A stretch of DNA of 60,000 nt, from assembly GCA_903813345.2 (NCBI GenBank), contig CAIIXF020000004.1:13292196-13352195 (forward strand). Direction: 5' to 3'. The notes under the pieces were generated by a model. That model did not search any database, was not told where the DNA came from, and saw nothing but the letters and a program-made list of their open reading frames with translations. Both the position numbers and the translations under genes were made by a program. Below are positions 47,401 to 58,400 of this stretch, piece by piece. The stretch is from Owenia fusiformis (lineage: Eukaryota; Annelida; Polychaeta; Sabellida; Oweniidae). Numbering within the stretch: the first letter of the stretch is position 1; the number at the start of each line of letters is the position of its first letter.

Positions 47401-50400
47401 CCCTTTTGTCCCCCTATATCCCATACTATAATTTATAGACTTTTAAAAACTTACTTGTGACCTTGTAGTTCAAAGGCAGTGCCTTTCTGTCCCCCTATAT
47501 CCCATCCTATAATAGACTTTTAAAAACTTAATTGTGACCTTGTAGTTCAAAGGCAGTGCCATTTTGTCCCCCGATATCCCATACTATAATTTATAGACTT
47601 TTAAAAACATACTTGTGACCTTGTAGTTCAAAGGCAGTGCCTTTCTGTCCCCCTATATCCCATCCTATAATAGACTTTTAAAAACTTACTTGTGACCTTG
47701 TAGTTCAAAGGCAGTGCCATTTTGTCCCCCTATATCCCATACTATAATAGACTTTTAAAAACTAACTTGTGACCTTGTAGTTCAAAGGCCAAAGGCAGTG
47801 CCTTTCTGTCCCCTATATCCCATACTATACAACTTTCAAAAACTTACTTGTGACCTTGTAGTTCAAAGGCAGTGCCCTTTTGTCCCCCTATATCCAATAC
47901 TATAACAGACTTTTAAAAACTTACTTGTGACCTTGTAGTTCAAAGGCAGTGCCCTTTTGTCCCCCTATATCCCATACTATAATAGACTTTTAAAAACTTA
48001 CTTGTGACCTTGTAATTCAAAGGCAGTGCCTTTCTGTCCCCCTATATCCCATACTATAATAGATTGGTCAAAACTTCCACTAAATAAAAGGCTTCTATCG
48101 GCATCCCAAGCTAATGCTCTTACACTTCCTGAAACACACAGTACATTGTAAGTCAAATATAAATTTCATATATTCTTCAAATAATGAATGAATATTCTAT
48201 GAATGGTTTACATTAGAAGGAGAAACATGATAATTCTTCAACATAATGAATGAATTATGAATGAAAACATGAATTCGAAATTTCATCATGGCAGCTTTTA
48301 TTGACAATTGTATCACATCCATATTTCAAGAACATTTCTGAGATGACGAGAAATATCATCACTCAAGGTAGTAAAGAGGTTAACTATATCTGAAAAGAGG
48401 ATGTGTATTGAAATCCGTTTAGTTAAAAAACACATATCCCATGTTACTTTCCCATAGGGAAAACTCGTGCTATCCATTGTTTTCAGTATAACTGTCTAAA
48501 ATCACTGCCATACTGCACATACAACTTAGCAAACGTAAATATGTAAAATATTCACCCACCAGTATGGCCTCTAAGCAGTGTTATGACTTCAAAGTTATTG
48601 TCTCCAATCTTTAGTATTGTAATACAGCCACCATAGTCACCAACAAAAACATACTTTGACTGTTCATCAAATCTAACCAATGTTAAGGCTATTATCCTTT
48701 ATTTCACAAAACTGGTTAAACTGAGAGTCGTACTATGATAAAACTGCAGTAAACATACACACCCCAACCCTTTCTCTAAGATTTCTTATTCCACATAGCC
48801 TCCACAAATGGGGCAAATATTATGTACAAATATTCACAATAAACGTGTCATTATGAGGATTGTTCTTTGAATTGCTTCAATTGTCACCGACAATATCATT
48901 TTTGGAAGGTTCTAAATTTAGAACATGACATCACTACTGAATTAGAACGTTCAATATTAGAAGCGTTAAATAACTCCCTACGTGTAGGTTTCATTGATCA
49001 CCCCTTGTATGATATTTTCAAGGATACTCTATACATGTGCACCAGGCTGATGTCTGGTATCCTCCCAGTCGACGTGCACTCTCGGAACAATGCCACTGGA
49101 AGTATTTATCCCGACCTGTACTTAGCACCCATTCACACTGCACTGAGAAATACACTCCAGTTACTCGGCTCTGGTGCGCTGAAACAGAAATTATTGAATA
49201 TGGTAGACAAAACGTAGAAAGTTACAGCTCTGATATACTGTTCTTGTATACTGGATATAATCTAACACATTTTTGTCAGGCCTTGTGGCTTAGTACTGTT
49301 TTTCATTCTGAACTAAATGAAGGGCCTATAAAGGTGCACTTTGGGAATTGTCAACATTTTTGGGCAAAATAAAGACTTACATTGCAATTTCATAGTATGT
49401 CCAATGTGTTGATAAGAACCTTATCTTTCATTTGACACAAACAACAGCTCAAATGGACAACATCAAAGCTTACAAGAATAAATTATCAAAATATATTTTC
49501 GATCTGTCAAGCTTTATACAATATTGTATATCAAGTTTTTATCAATGTCATTGAAAGATGGCAGAGTTGTTTGTATTACATGATACATTCATTTTTATAG
49601 AAGTGTCGCCATCTTTCAAATCAATAGTAATTTAAAACATGCACTTTGTAAAACATGTGCATGCGTGTCTAATGATCTCTGAACTTCAAATGCTTTTCTC
49701 TATGTGAGTTACTTTTTTCTTGGTTCAATATTAAAGCAAATCAAACTTTGTGTCATATTTGAGCTAGTGTGTGAGTAACATGTTTCAATGATTTTTTTTC
49801 TTCTAAATTAAGTATAGTGCGCCTTTAAGAGCAATGCCCTTGGAGCTTAAGTTGTTTGCATACAAAATCTCAAAAAATAGTGTAATTCAATCTACCGATT
49901 GTATAACCTGCCTTACCAATATAATCTCTAATATGTGTCATTGCATTGTAGTCTTCGGCTAACTTAAACTCCTGCAAGAAAAAGTATATGATGCTGATGT
50001 TGATCAAACAGTTTGCAGTAAGGGGAGGCATCAAAAGTTCGATGTCGGATAGAAAACTAAATAAATTTAGTTAGGGGGGAGGGGGTTCAAATCCATTTCA
50101 GTTTGCTATCAGACAAATTTCAACGGCAATTTCGACTGAGAATGCCTTTGAATGGTTTAAAAATAAAGATTTTACCTGATGCTTTCATCGTCAAGATCAT
50201 TCCAATGGATTCTATTTGATCAATAGTTGTTAAAAGCCGCAAATTACGATAGGAATTAACAAAAACTAGATCGTGTTAAGCAATAATTTTTCAAATTCTC
50301 AAACGGGAAGTCAGCGATCAACTTTTATGGTATTTTAGTTTTTGGGGGGGAGGGGGGGTCAGAGTAAAAACTAGATTTATTAAGTTTCCGATCCGACATT

Positions 50401-53400
50401 GAACTTTTGATGCCTCCCCTAAATTACTTTAATTTGGCATTATTTAATTTGGGGGATTGGGCAAATTTTGTAATTTTGGCTGCTATTTAATTTGGCAGAT
50501 TGACCATCATCACTATCAGTCGTATTTCTCACTTAGTCTATCAGTCGTATTTCTCACTTCACAGCTTGACACCAATAAAGGAATTTTATCTTTCTTGGTA
50601 TCAGATTGTTTTATCGAAACCAGTGAGGACTCTGTAGATCTTAGAAAATATTTTAACCTCTTGACTACCTGGAGTGACGAGATTTCTCGTCACCTCAGAA
50701 ATGACCTTGAAACCCAGAGTGACGAGAAAATCCGTCACAAAATTTTTCACTAAAATTGCTCTTATTTGAACAATTTTCATCCAATTTACACAAAAAAAAA
50801 TTTTAAATGTGTAGAAATGATCTCTGACGTCTAATTTTACTACGTTGAGCATCTGAAGTTGTATAGGTATGTAGTATAATGTAAAAAAGGTGACGAAAAT
50901 GAAAAAATCTCTGGTTTCAACCGATTTTAGAGCCTGGGATTCAAGAGGTTAAAGTTGACCATATTTATCCATGTTTCAATCAAGATTTTAACCAAAGTTT
51001 TATGTGTAATGTAACAGTATTGAAAAGACAATGAACCAAAATCCACGGAAAATTCATTTTCAAAAAATTAGCTGAGATGTAATTTGGTGATATTTATCAA
51101 TCTACCAAATCAATCAAATTACAACATATGTCAAATTAAAGCAATTCACAGTAATCCTTTTCAATTTGTTGATAAAATAAAAATTGATTCAATTTAATTG
51201 TTGATAATGTATACCTAGTATGTATATATATAGTAGATAGTATGTATACCTTTTCTGAGACTTACCGAAATAGCTCCATTGTCAAGTCCTATGAACAGTT
51301 TGTGAGTTGGTTTGTCAAAGGCTATGGTAGAAGCCTCAGCTGAAACAGGAAAATAAAAAAATACCTGACCACAAGAATTTCTCATAAAAAGGTTTTAAGC
51401 ATTCTTAGGCATTTATAGTCAAGTACAACAAGTTATAAACAAAAACAATTCTTCACTAAAAATACTGATGCCTTAAATGTGCTTTCTCTGAGGTTTGTAG
51501 ATGAAGTTCCAAACTGTATGATAGGACATATAAATGAGGAAAGAGCCTTAGAACTTTTAAAATAAGATAAATTCACGTGCATTTTACAAACTTTAATGAT
51601 AAACCTTAGAGTCATAAAAAAAATATTCAATTTAATTTCACATTTAGTTAATTTGGGACCAAAAATCTCTTAGTAAAAATTTTGCATTTTCAATTCATTT
51701 GTCACTATTTTGAGCACTTTTGGGGGATTTGGAGGCAAAATTAACCCCACTCCCATCCCATGGCAAATGCTGGCCAAGGCCCTGCACACACACAGGTAAT
51801 CTGTACAGTACATGTAACTAGGGTTATAAGGTTGGCACATTATGACATATACACTGCAGGCCCGTAGCCAGGATTTGCCAAGGGGGGGTTCAGTTTTCAA
51901 AAATTTCCAGGGGGGGTTCACATTTGACAATTTTGGCCCAAATATGGCTAAAATCACAAGAGAAGTGCTCAAAATGGTGAAATACTGCATGATTTTGAAA
52001 GAATTTTTGGCCAGGGGGGGGTTCGCCCGAACCCTGCGAACCCCCCCTGGCTACGGGCCTGCACTGTACATGTACTTAATATATTTTGACTTTGGTATAT
52101 ATCTGACATATACTAGGCATATTTGTGAAATACCTGGCATATTGTGACATATACTTGGCCAGAACAATCCTGTGTCTCTTTTCAACCAAACACGAACAGT
52201 TCTGAAAATAAAGAAAAAAACAAGTTAACATAAACACCATGATAGTAGTCTATTCTACAATCATGTGTGTCTCTTCCTAATAGTAGTACTGCAGAATGGA
52301 GCTGAAGATGAGGTTAATAAATTAATAACTTAAAACTTAATTGATTACAGGTTTGTTTAATTTCTATCATTGTTACATCTTTGAAGTGATTTTTTAAAGC
52401 TATATCACCTTTAATTTTAATGTTAATGCCGTATATAATAATAGGATTTTATTAGTTCTACTGGTGCCCTTTATTATATTATGACTCTGTATGGCTAGAG
52501 TCATTCTGATAGGGAGGCAAGGTAGCATGTAATATATGCTTGTCTCAACAGAGTGCAGCACCAGTTAGTTATCACATCTCATGGTCATGGTCCATTTAAG
52601 GCTGACGTATGCACAATCAGCTCAGACACTACAGGTAGGCGCAGTAATGCACCCCTGGGCCTTTAATTATTTATATGAGATTTGTCACTGGCTGACAGTG
52701 TATATATAAAACTCTGATAGTCAAAGTCACTTGGGGCAGGGCAACCTCGTCTCTTCAGATACCAGTCTTTTGAAAGTGATGTGATGATCATGCATGGCAT
52801 TGCTAAGCGACAGTATTGCCATTTTTGGATTTCCCGGATGCATAGATGAGTGTCGTCTATTATAATTATGTTCATAAATGAATGTTATGCAAACACTAAG
52901 TACAACAAGCAGGGAAGAAAGAAAAAGAAAGATAAGCAGGGGAGTTATATTATAATCTGTTTTGTGAGGTTTCTAGCTTAACCGGTAGTTGATGGCTATA
53001 GGACTTCTCAGCTGTGGGCAATCATGGGCTTTCAATTACTATAATTGTATAGCCCATGGGGCAATAACATCTTTTCAAATGCTATTTGAGTAAACATTAT
53101 TTCAGCTGGTGGTACCTTCAGTTTGGATATAACGAATGTAAACAAGCAAGAACTAAATTCACATTGAGTGACAATGAATCATCAGGTCATTTGACAAGCC
53201 CCATCTCTGATTGAACTTCCGGTTTTGATTTTCCAATTTGTTCTATTTTCCATCGTACAGAATTTCCAAAGAAGGCGTCGACACGACATAAATACTTCCC
53301 TGAAAATGATATCATATGAACTAATAAACATTAGATTTTGGAATACCGTAGGCTCGACACTAAGACAAAATAACAGGTCCAAGAGAAAGATGAAAATAAA

Positions 53401-53615
53401 AATAGATATATCTAACAAAAATCAGAAAAATGTAGGAGTTCAAAAGGTATTAATTCAATAACGGACCTGTCGTCACTAACACTGATCACACCATCTTCTT
53501 TAGGAATTATCACTGCCATGTTGATTACATCATCAGCTTCTATCTTCCCTATTAACTGTGGTTTTCTGACATTTCCGCCACCGCCTTCCGACTTTGGTTT
53601 TATTTGGGCCGCCAT
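44342..53615 (-). CDS. WDFY2: WDFY2/WDFY1-like WD40-FYVE protein (ten exons, 3' end missing)
   Basis: Ten exons join in one frame for 358 codons: 53467-53615, 52134-52201, 51266-51339, 49917-49971, 49028-49178, 48560-48672, 48002-48128, 46226-46331, 44854-44955, 44342-44472. The protein follows vertebrate WDFY2 almost without gaps: an N-terminal WD40 propeller (VNMAVI.PKE.GVISVS; LSTG.DK...[48 protein letters not shown]) and then a FYVE domain with paired cysteines ([12 protein letters not shown]..., [25 protein letters not shown]). WDFY2 proteins bind PI3P on early endosomes and, in vertebrates, scaffold AKT and PKC-zeta. RHHCR-type FYVE motif is RQHHCRKCG here. Start: the only ATG matching the family N-terminus, in AAGATGGCGG. 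Human WDFY2 has about 400 residues; the last ~40 (final WD repeat) are not found. The symbol could equally be WDFY1, as vertebrates have two paralogues and invertebrates usually one. Confidence 0.95.
44854..44955 (-). CDS. WDFY2: WDFY2 exon 9 (first half of FYVE domain)
   Basis: Acceptor AATTACAG, donor CGGCAG|GTAGAG. Codes [20 protein letters not shown] and [14 protein letters not shown], with the first zinc-binding CxxC. Confidence 0.95.
45056..45997. mobile_element. 942 bp Harbinger-like palindromic element in WDFY2 intron 8
   Basis: The ends AGGCCCGGTCACACCGCCCG match for about 75 bases in inverse orientation with only a few mismatches. TAA flanks both sides (45053-45055, 45998-46000). 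The inside is built from degenerate GCGTTGGTTTAGCGG-like words and a TTTAGTATTT repeat (45363-45465). No transposase; the short minus-strand frame at 45516-45716 is a by-product. Confidence 0.8.
46226..46331 (-). CDS. WDFY2: WDFY2 exon 8
   Basis: Acceptor TATTTCCAG, donor GTGAA|GTACAT. Codes [20 protein letters not shown] and [16 protein letters not shown], the WD repeat before the FYVE insertion. Confidence 0.95.
47061..48077 (-). repeat. 13-unit, ~77 bp tandem array made from WDFY2 exon 7 and its donor
   Basis: Unit 13 (47999-48077) is the true 3' part of exon 7; units 1-12 lie in intron 7. Each unit repeats, on the minus strand, the codons for [19 protein letters not shown] followed by the donor CACAA|GTAAGT. 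The GT is kept in all units except unit 7 (CACAATTAAGT); units 8 and 10 have GTATGT and GTTAGT. Units 5-8 alternate two variants, a ~158 bp higher-order repeat. Distal units 1-4 keep exon-like GACCAGTC while units 5-12 carry CTTTTAAAA, so the array has a history. The 77-base period is not a multiple of three. Confidence 0.95.
48002..48128 (-). CDS. WDFY2: WDFY2 exon 7 (founder of a tandem array)
   Basis: Acceptor GTTTCAG, donor CACAA|GTAAGT. Codes [40 protein letters not shown] and H plus two bases of Asn. Its last ~75 bases and donor are the first unit of the repeat array that extends to 47061. Confidence 0.95.
48560..48672 (-). CDS. WDFY2: WDFY2 exon 6
   Basis: Preceded by CCTTAACATTGGTTAG, a U12-type branch point and acceptor. 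Codes [20 protein letters not shown] and [14 protein letters not shown]. Donor is ACTG|GTGGGT. Confidence 0.95.
48673..49027 (-). other. U12-type GT-AG intron (WDFY2 intron 5)
   Basis: 5' end GTATCCTTG, against the minor-spliceosome consensus RTATCCTTT. CCTTAAC lies 10 bases before the AG, with no pyrimidine tract. Both flanking exons join in frame (GA|A, Glu) and match the family across the junction. Confidence 0.85.
49028..49178 (-). CDS. WDFY2: WDFY2 exon 5
   Basis: Acceptor CTGTTTCAG; donor AGA|GTATCCTTG, a U12-type 5' splice site. Codes [40 protein letters not shown] and [10 protein letters not shown]. Plus-strand open frames over this stretch (48867-49372) are antisense shadows. Confidence 0.95.
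49917..49971 (-). CDS. WDFY2: WDFY2 exon 4
   Basis: Acceptor TTCTTGCAG, donor ATTG|GTAAGG. Codes [18 protein letters not shown]; the vertebrate counterpart is EF.LSEDYNKMT. Confidence 0.93.
50021..50420. mobile_element. 400 bp MITE in WDFY2 intron 3
   Basis: AGGGGAGGCATCAAAAGTTC at the left is exactly inverted at the right (to 50420), and the similarity continues through GATGTCGGAT and ACTAAATAAATTTAG-type sequence. Family unassigned. Confidence 0.7.
50657..50948. mobile_element. family C MITE, TTAA-flanked, 292 bp, in WDFY2 intron 3
   Basis: CCTCTTGACTACCTGGAGTG to GGGATTCAAGAGG between TTAA words (50653-50656, 50949-50952). Subterminal palindrome GTGACGAGATTTCTCGTCAC. Confidence 0.75.
51266..51339 (-). 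CDS. WDFY2: WDFY2 exon 3
   Basis: Acceptor CTGTTTCAG, donor TTCG|GTAAGT. Codes [20 protein letters not shown] then NGAIS, a WD40 blade segment. Confidence 0.95.
51855..52063. mobile_element. 209 bp MITE in WDFY2 intron 2
   Basis: TGCAGGCCCGTAGCCAGG and its exact inverse CCTGGCTACGGGCCTGCA, with poly-G and poly-C subterminal tracts. Degenerate relatives at 39117 and 40817. Confidence 0.75.
52134..52201 (-). CDS. WDFY2: WDFY2 exon 2
   Basis: Acceptor TTTTCAG and donor CCAG|GTA. Codes [20 protein letters not shown] and NMP, aligned gaplessly with the vertebrate protein. Confidence 0.95.
53467..53615 (-). CDS. WDFY2: WDFY2 exon 1 (coding part)
   Basis: Codes [15 protein letters not shown]... 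to VSVSDD plus two bases of Arg50. Donor is ACAG|GTCCGT, a weak but frame-consistent site. The start codon lies in CAAGATGGCGGCC, which also fits a YY1 site. Confidence 0.95.
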
Positions 53616-55388
53616 CTTGAACTTTTGAAGTCACGTGATTTTGTTTTGATCTCATGCAAAGGACAAGGTGCTATAAGATAAGATAAACACCGGGTCGTAG
53701 GCTTGTATAGCCATTTGCCTAAATCCAGACTTGATTCTGTAAGTGATACAAAGCTATCAACGCGGTAGACTGACAGTCGCCCCAGGGTATTTCAACAGTA
53801 GGGGACTTCCCAGGGGGATACAGGGGGTACAGGGGCCAACCAGGAAGGTTCCTTTCAATTTCAAAACGAGTTGTAAACCATAGATCTATTTTTAAATGTT
53901 ATGGTTTTAAATTATATAATATTCAAATTCTATTATTAGCCCTTTATTAGCCATTCAGCATATTATTGACGTAGACATAGAATAGAGCTTTACATGGGAT
54001 TCAAATATGACTGTATTCACGCCTTCTATAAATTGTGAACAAAGTCAATGTTTCACCTGAGGTATATTCGAGTTCGAGATCCATGCCCCGGCCCGACTCT
54101 GTACTAAGTGTTTCGTTCAGTGCACTCACTGGTCACTTCAGGCTGTTCCATTTTTTCGCCGTGATTTGTTATATCTGGGCAATATATAATTAATTTCAAT
54201 AATTATCAATGTAGTAGATATGCATGAAACAAAAAGAATAGGCCGAAATGTTAAGTCGGAGTCAGGAGGTAAGTAAACAAATTGGAACAACCAAAAGCTC
54301 AACCGGAAGTAGGAAATGAAGAGTGGAAATGAACCTGAAATTTGACGATTTTGGAATATTTTGGTAAGTTTTAAATCCCGGGATTTTCAAAGAATTTGTT
54401 TTCGTTCAGTGTAAGTAATTTAGTTCAGTGTAAGTCAAAATGACAGACGAACCGAGTAGATTCAATGTATTTCAATGTTAACCTATGACTTAATAATATT
54501 AGGGATGTTTAGCTAGACAGTGATATAATAAAACAAATATTTCACTCTATTTTCGGTGAATACCTGTAGCACTTTCACAAGGTGATATTCCACTTGCCCT
54601 TCGGGCTTCGTGAAATATCACTTGTGAATGATGTACAGGTATTCACCTCAATAGAGTGAAATATTTGTTCAATATCACACCAGTTCTTCGGGCTATATTT
54701 TATATTTTTTAATAATACTATAGACTTGTTTAATTTATCAATCAATTATGCATACACCTTCATAGCATACACCCTTTCATGTCCAGTGGCTCGATTCACT
54801 ACAACTCCCTGGAGGGACCTCGGCCATTATATTTAGATATGAGTTTATCAAACCTTGTGTATATCGCTGTATACATGGGCTCTCAAATGAAACCCAGGGG
54901 CGGATCTGGGAACCAATAAGTTGGGGGGGGCAAAATTTCAGGTCGGAGAAAAAAAACTGCCCCTAAAACCGAAAAGTGGGCCCAAATTTTGAAATTTGAG
55001 GCCCATTTTCTTCAAAATTTGGCCTGAAATTAAAAAAAGGCCTTACAATGCCAAGTTATGACCAAAAAGGCCCCCTTTTTCGGGCCTTAACTTCCTTAAG
55101 GCTTTCTTTTGCCCAAAATTTTCTTTGGGTCCAATTTGTTCTGGGCCCTTCGGTCCCCAGCCAGCCCCCCCCCCCCCCACCAGATCCGCCAGTGAAACCC
55201 CATGGTAATGAATATCGATCCTTGGTGATGGTGGCGCTGTCCTTCAGGGAGATGAGGTGTTACTGTAATGACTCTCTGAAAGCTTTGTTAAAAGGTACAT
55301 TCACTTGAAATTTGAACTTCCCGATTCTTCGAGTCGCATCCTTTTATGTTATCAAATTGAGCAACAGTGATTTCCTGTTTTCAAAAAG
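53616..55388. promoter_or_regulatory. divergent intergenic region between WDFY2 and PCID2
   Basis: About 1.8 kb between the two start codons, so the promoters of both genes should lie here. No TATA box could be assigned to either. It contains an imperfect fold-back around CACTTGCCCTTCGGGCTTCG (54530-54680) and the hAT-like MITE at 54896-55192, which leaves limited space for unique regulatory DNA. Confidence 0.5.
54896..55192. mobile_element. hAT-like MITE, about 297 bp
   Basis: GGGCGGATCTGG and CCAGATCCGCC are inverted ends. TGAAACCC occurs directly outside both (54888-54895, 55193-55200), an 8 bp target duplication as in hAT elements. The inside is poly-G/C and AAAATTT-rich. The frame 55048-55308 is read through it and not called. 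Confidence 0.7.
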
Positions 55389-55424
55389 ATGGCACAGATT
55401 TCTCTGAACCAGTACCTCAGCCAA
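55389..55424 (+). CDS. PCID2: PCID2 exon 1 (coding part)
   Basis: [12 protein letters not shown], ending at CAA|GTAAGT. Confidence 0.93.
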
Positions 55425-58400
55425 GTAAGTCATATTTTGTCGAGAATACACCTAGAATTTGTTATTATTTTTAAGTGTATACACTACTGCTTTGGGGGAC
55501 AGGTCTTTCAGGTCATATAATGCTGTTTGTTGCAACTGAATGAGTGGATATAGACTAAAATAACCTATTATCGCCCACCTTTTTTATTTTTAATTTTTTT
55601 ATTTTGAATTTCAGTTTGATTGAAGAACTTTAAGAATGTCGTTGATATTAATCTTTAGAGTTAACCTAAAAAGATTTCAGTAGAATCAGATGTATCAGTG
55701 GATTAATGATCAAAGCAATTGATCCACTGTGATTGATCCACACTTTTTATTCTTGGGAATCAATAGAAAATTTATCAAGAGTTTGAAAAAATGGAGTTTT
55801 CCCCAGGAGTAATTTACATCGGAAAACATATGACACACATTTGATAAATACTGCTCTCAATGATCGATGGGTTTCAACTTTCTCAAACAGGGAAAACCAC
55901 AAAAGTATTGCAGTGTTGTCAGATTTATTAGTTAATTTATCGTGTAATATTGATGAGCCGTTAGAATCTGGATACTACTATGCCACTGATAAGGCTGTAC
56001 ATGTACTATAGTAGATTACAGTGACAAGTAAAAAGTGGCATTTCAAGATATTCAAAGGAACAAAAGGTCTGATAAAGATCATATATAGCAGGGGCGTAGG
56101 AAGGTGTAAATGCAACACTACGCCAAAAATCCCGCCAAAAAATATGAAACAATTGTGTCAATATTCTATATCAAAACGCCTATATTATGCTTGTAAAACG
56201 TCATTTTATGGTAACAGATTTTAAGCTTGCAATGTTTTTCACAACCTAAATGTGAACGGAAATACTTAAGCGATGCATTTATATGGGCGATTGGTCATAC
56301 GTATAGGTTGGCGTTTCGATTTTATATGCAAGCTTTAAATCCCTGATACCTTTTTAATGTGCTTTAAAATGTTCGAATGATTTTCATCATTTAAAATCAC
56401 CTTGGAAAGGTCTCGACACAAATCATTCTCACTTTGCAAATGTCTCGAACGATTGAGACGACCAATTTCCAAAAAACAATTAGAGATTTTTTAATCATTT
56501 TCGAATAATTGAATTAAGATATAGTATTGTCTGATTCCATCGTGTACCGTGCAATACAATACGTACAGATTAAAGGAACTAGTTTGATCAATTGATATAA
56601 AGAAACGCATTCGTGATCAATGAAACAAATAAACACACCCACCACAAAGGTCAAATCGAGGTCAACGTGACTTAAGGGGTGGCAAAAATGTTATAAAACA
56701 AGAATGATCTATTATTTTTCAAAAAAAAAAAAAAATAGGTAATCGCTTTTCTAGAACTGAAATCAATGGAACGTGTAATTGAATAATCAGCATTTTCAAG
56801 TTGTTTTTGTCTTTAACATCCATATTTCAAAAAGTACTACCAATAACAATTAGTGATTTAGTAAGAAAATAGATAATTGTTGATTTAACTATAATTTCGT
56901 GTCTATGATTTTGCATAGCAACGGAATATAAATCGATAGTGAAATTGAAAAATTGGGGTAGGGGAGAATAAAAAAATGTACATCTAAATTTAAAGAGGTT
57001 CATCATTATAATTATATGATACCATAGTTTGCATAAGCATTACGGAAAATGCAGAAAAAATGTCAAAGGTATTCATCAAGTAGTTTTTGAAAAAAAACTG
57101 TTTTCCTCTCAAATTCGTGAAGAGAACGCGATTCACGAATATTTGGCAAAATTGTATTCATAAGACATTCAATAGTGGCTCGATTTTCATGAAATAAAGC
57201 ATGTTGGTAAGGGAATTCTATCTGTTAAATGATATTTTCCAGACAGACCAATAATGATATGGTATCCACAAAACATTTCTTTAGGCTAGTGTGCTCGAGA
57301 TTACTTTTACAATTTATGAACAATGAGAAAATATGACTTAAGAACAACAGGAAAATTCTTTTTTATTCTCACTTTTCAACACTACGCACTGGCGTTTTGG
57401 CGTACATTGTTCCTACGCCACTGTATAGTATATACATAAGATGTACGTGTTTTGCAGATAGAGACATATCTTAGTGTAAAGGATGGCACATCAGCCGCAG
57501 TAAGTATTAAGTTTAATGTACAGTAGATCCTCTTTGTCAGTTTAATTACAGCAATACATTGTATGGTCTGAGGTCTCACCAAAAATTTACTTAAAAATAT
57601 TTTTAGAGTCCTTTAAAAAGAGATTAAAAAAAATATGGTATTTTTTGGCTGAAAATTAGTCTTGCCTCAAGACTGTGTTTCCCCCCAAGAATGTTTTTTA
57701 TGGTGTACTTCATTCAACTTGGCCAACACACATGATGAAGTAGATAAGGGGAGGGGGGTCCAGGAATGGCTGAAACTCCTTGGGTTGAATTTTGCCTCAC
57801 ATGTTTGTTTGCCTCCTCACATGTTTGTTTGCCTCGCATGTTTGTTTGCCTCATATATTTTTTAATCCTGACAATTAAAACCATAATATTATTTATCATA
57901 CTTGAAGAATAATCATCAAAAATTTTAGAAAGCAAAGTCTCTCGCTGTGATCTTCCCACTTACTGCCTCCAAATCTGTTGTGTGGAAGCTGAAAAGAGTT
58001 GAAGTTGTCACCGTGGCTTAAATAAAGGCTAAATCTCTATTGAACATTGTAGGAGCTCCTCTCATTCAACCACCCCCATATCATCAATAAGAGACTACAA
58101 CTGAGGGCGCCAGAAATAACATGTGAGGAGTGGTTTGAATCCCCCTATGATGAACTCGTTGCAGGACATCTCAAGTAAGTTTATTTTGTTTATTTACTTT
58201 GTTTATTAATTGTTTCTTTTTTGTTTGTGTGAGCTATTCCAGTGGATTTTTGATGGAATTGTTTGTTTGTGTAGTCAAATCAAGTAAGTTTTCCTAATTT
58301 TTTTGTTCATTATCAACTTGTTTTAAAATTGGTTTTAGATGAGTCCATGGGCTTTCTCTTGCTCTGTTTTAAAAAAAGATGTCCATCAGATGCTGAAGGT

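Noticed and set aside
48867-49372. Two overlapping plus-strand open frames of 111-116 codons that at first looked like a LINE or a small gene.
   Set aside because: The opposite strand is WDFY2 exon 5, with strong family similarity and correct splice phases; the plus-strand frames are its antisense shadows.
53182-53461. Two opposite frames of 78 codons near WDFY2 exon 1.
   Set aside because: They lie in intron 1, overlap each other on opposite strands and have low-complexity composition.
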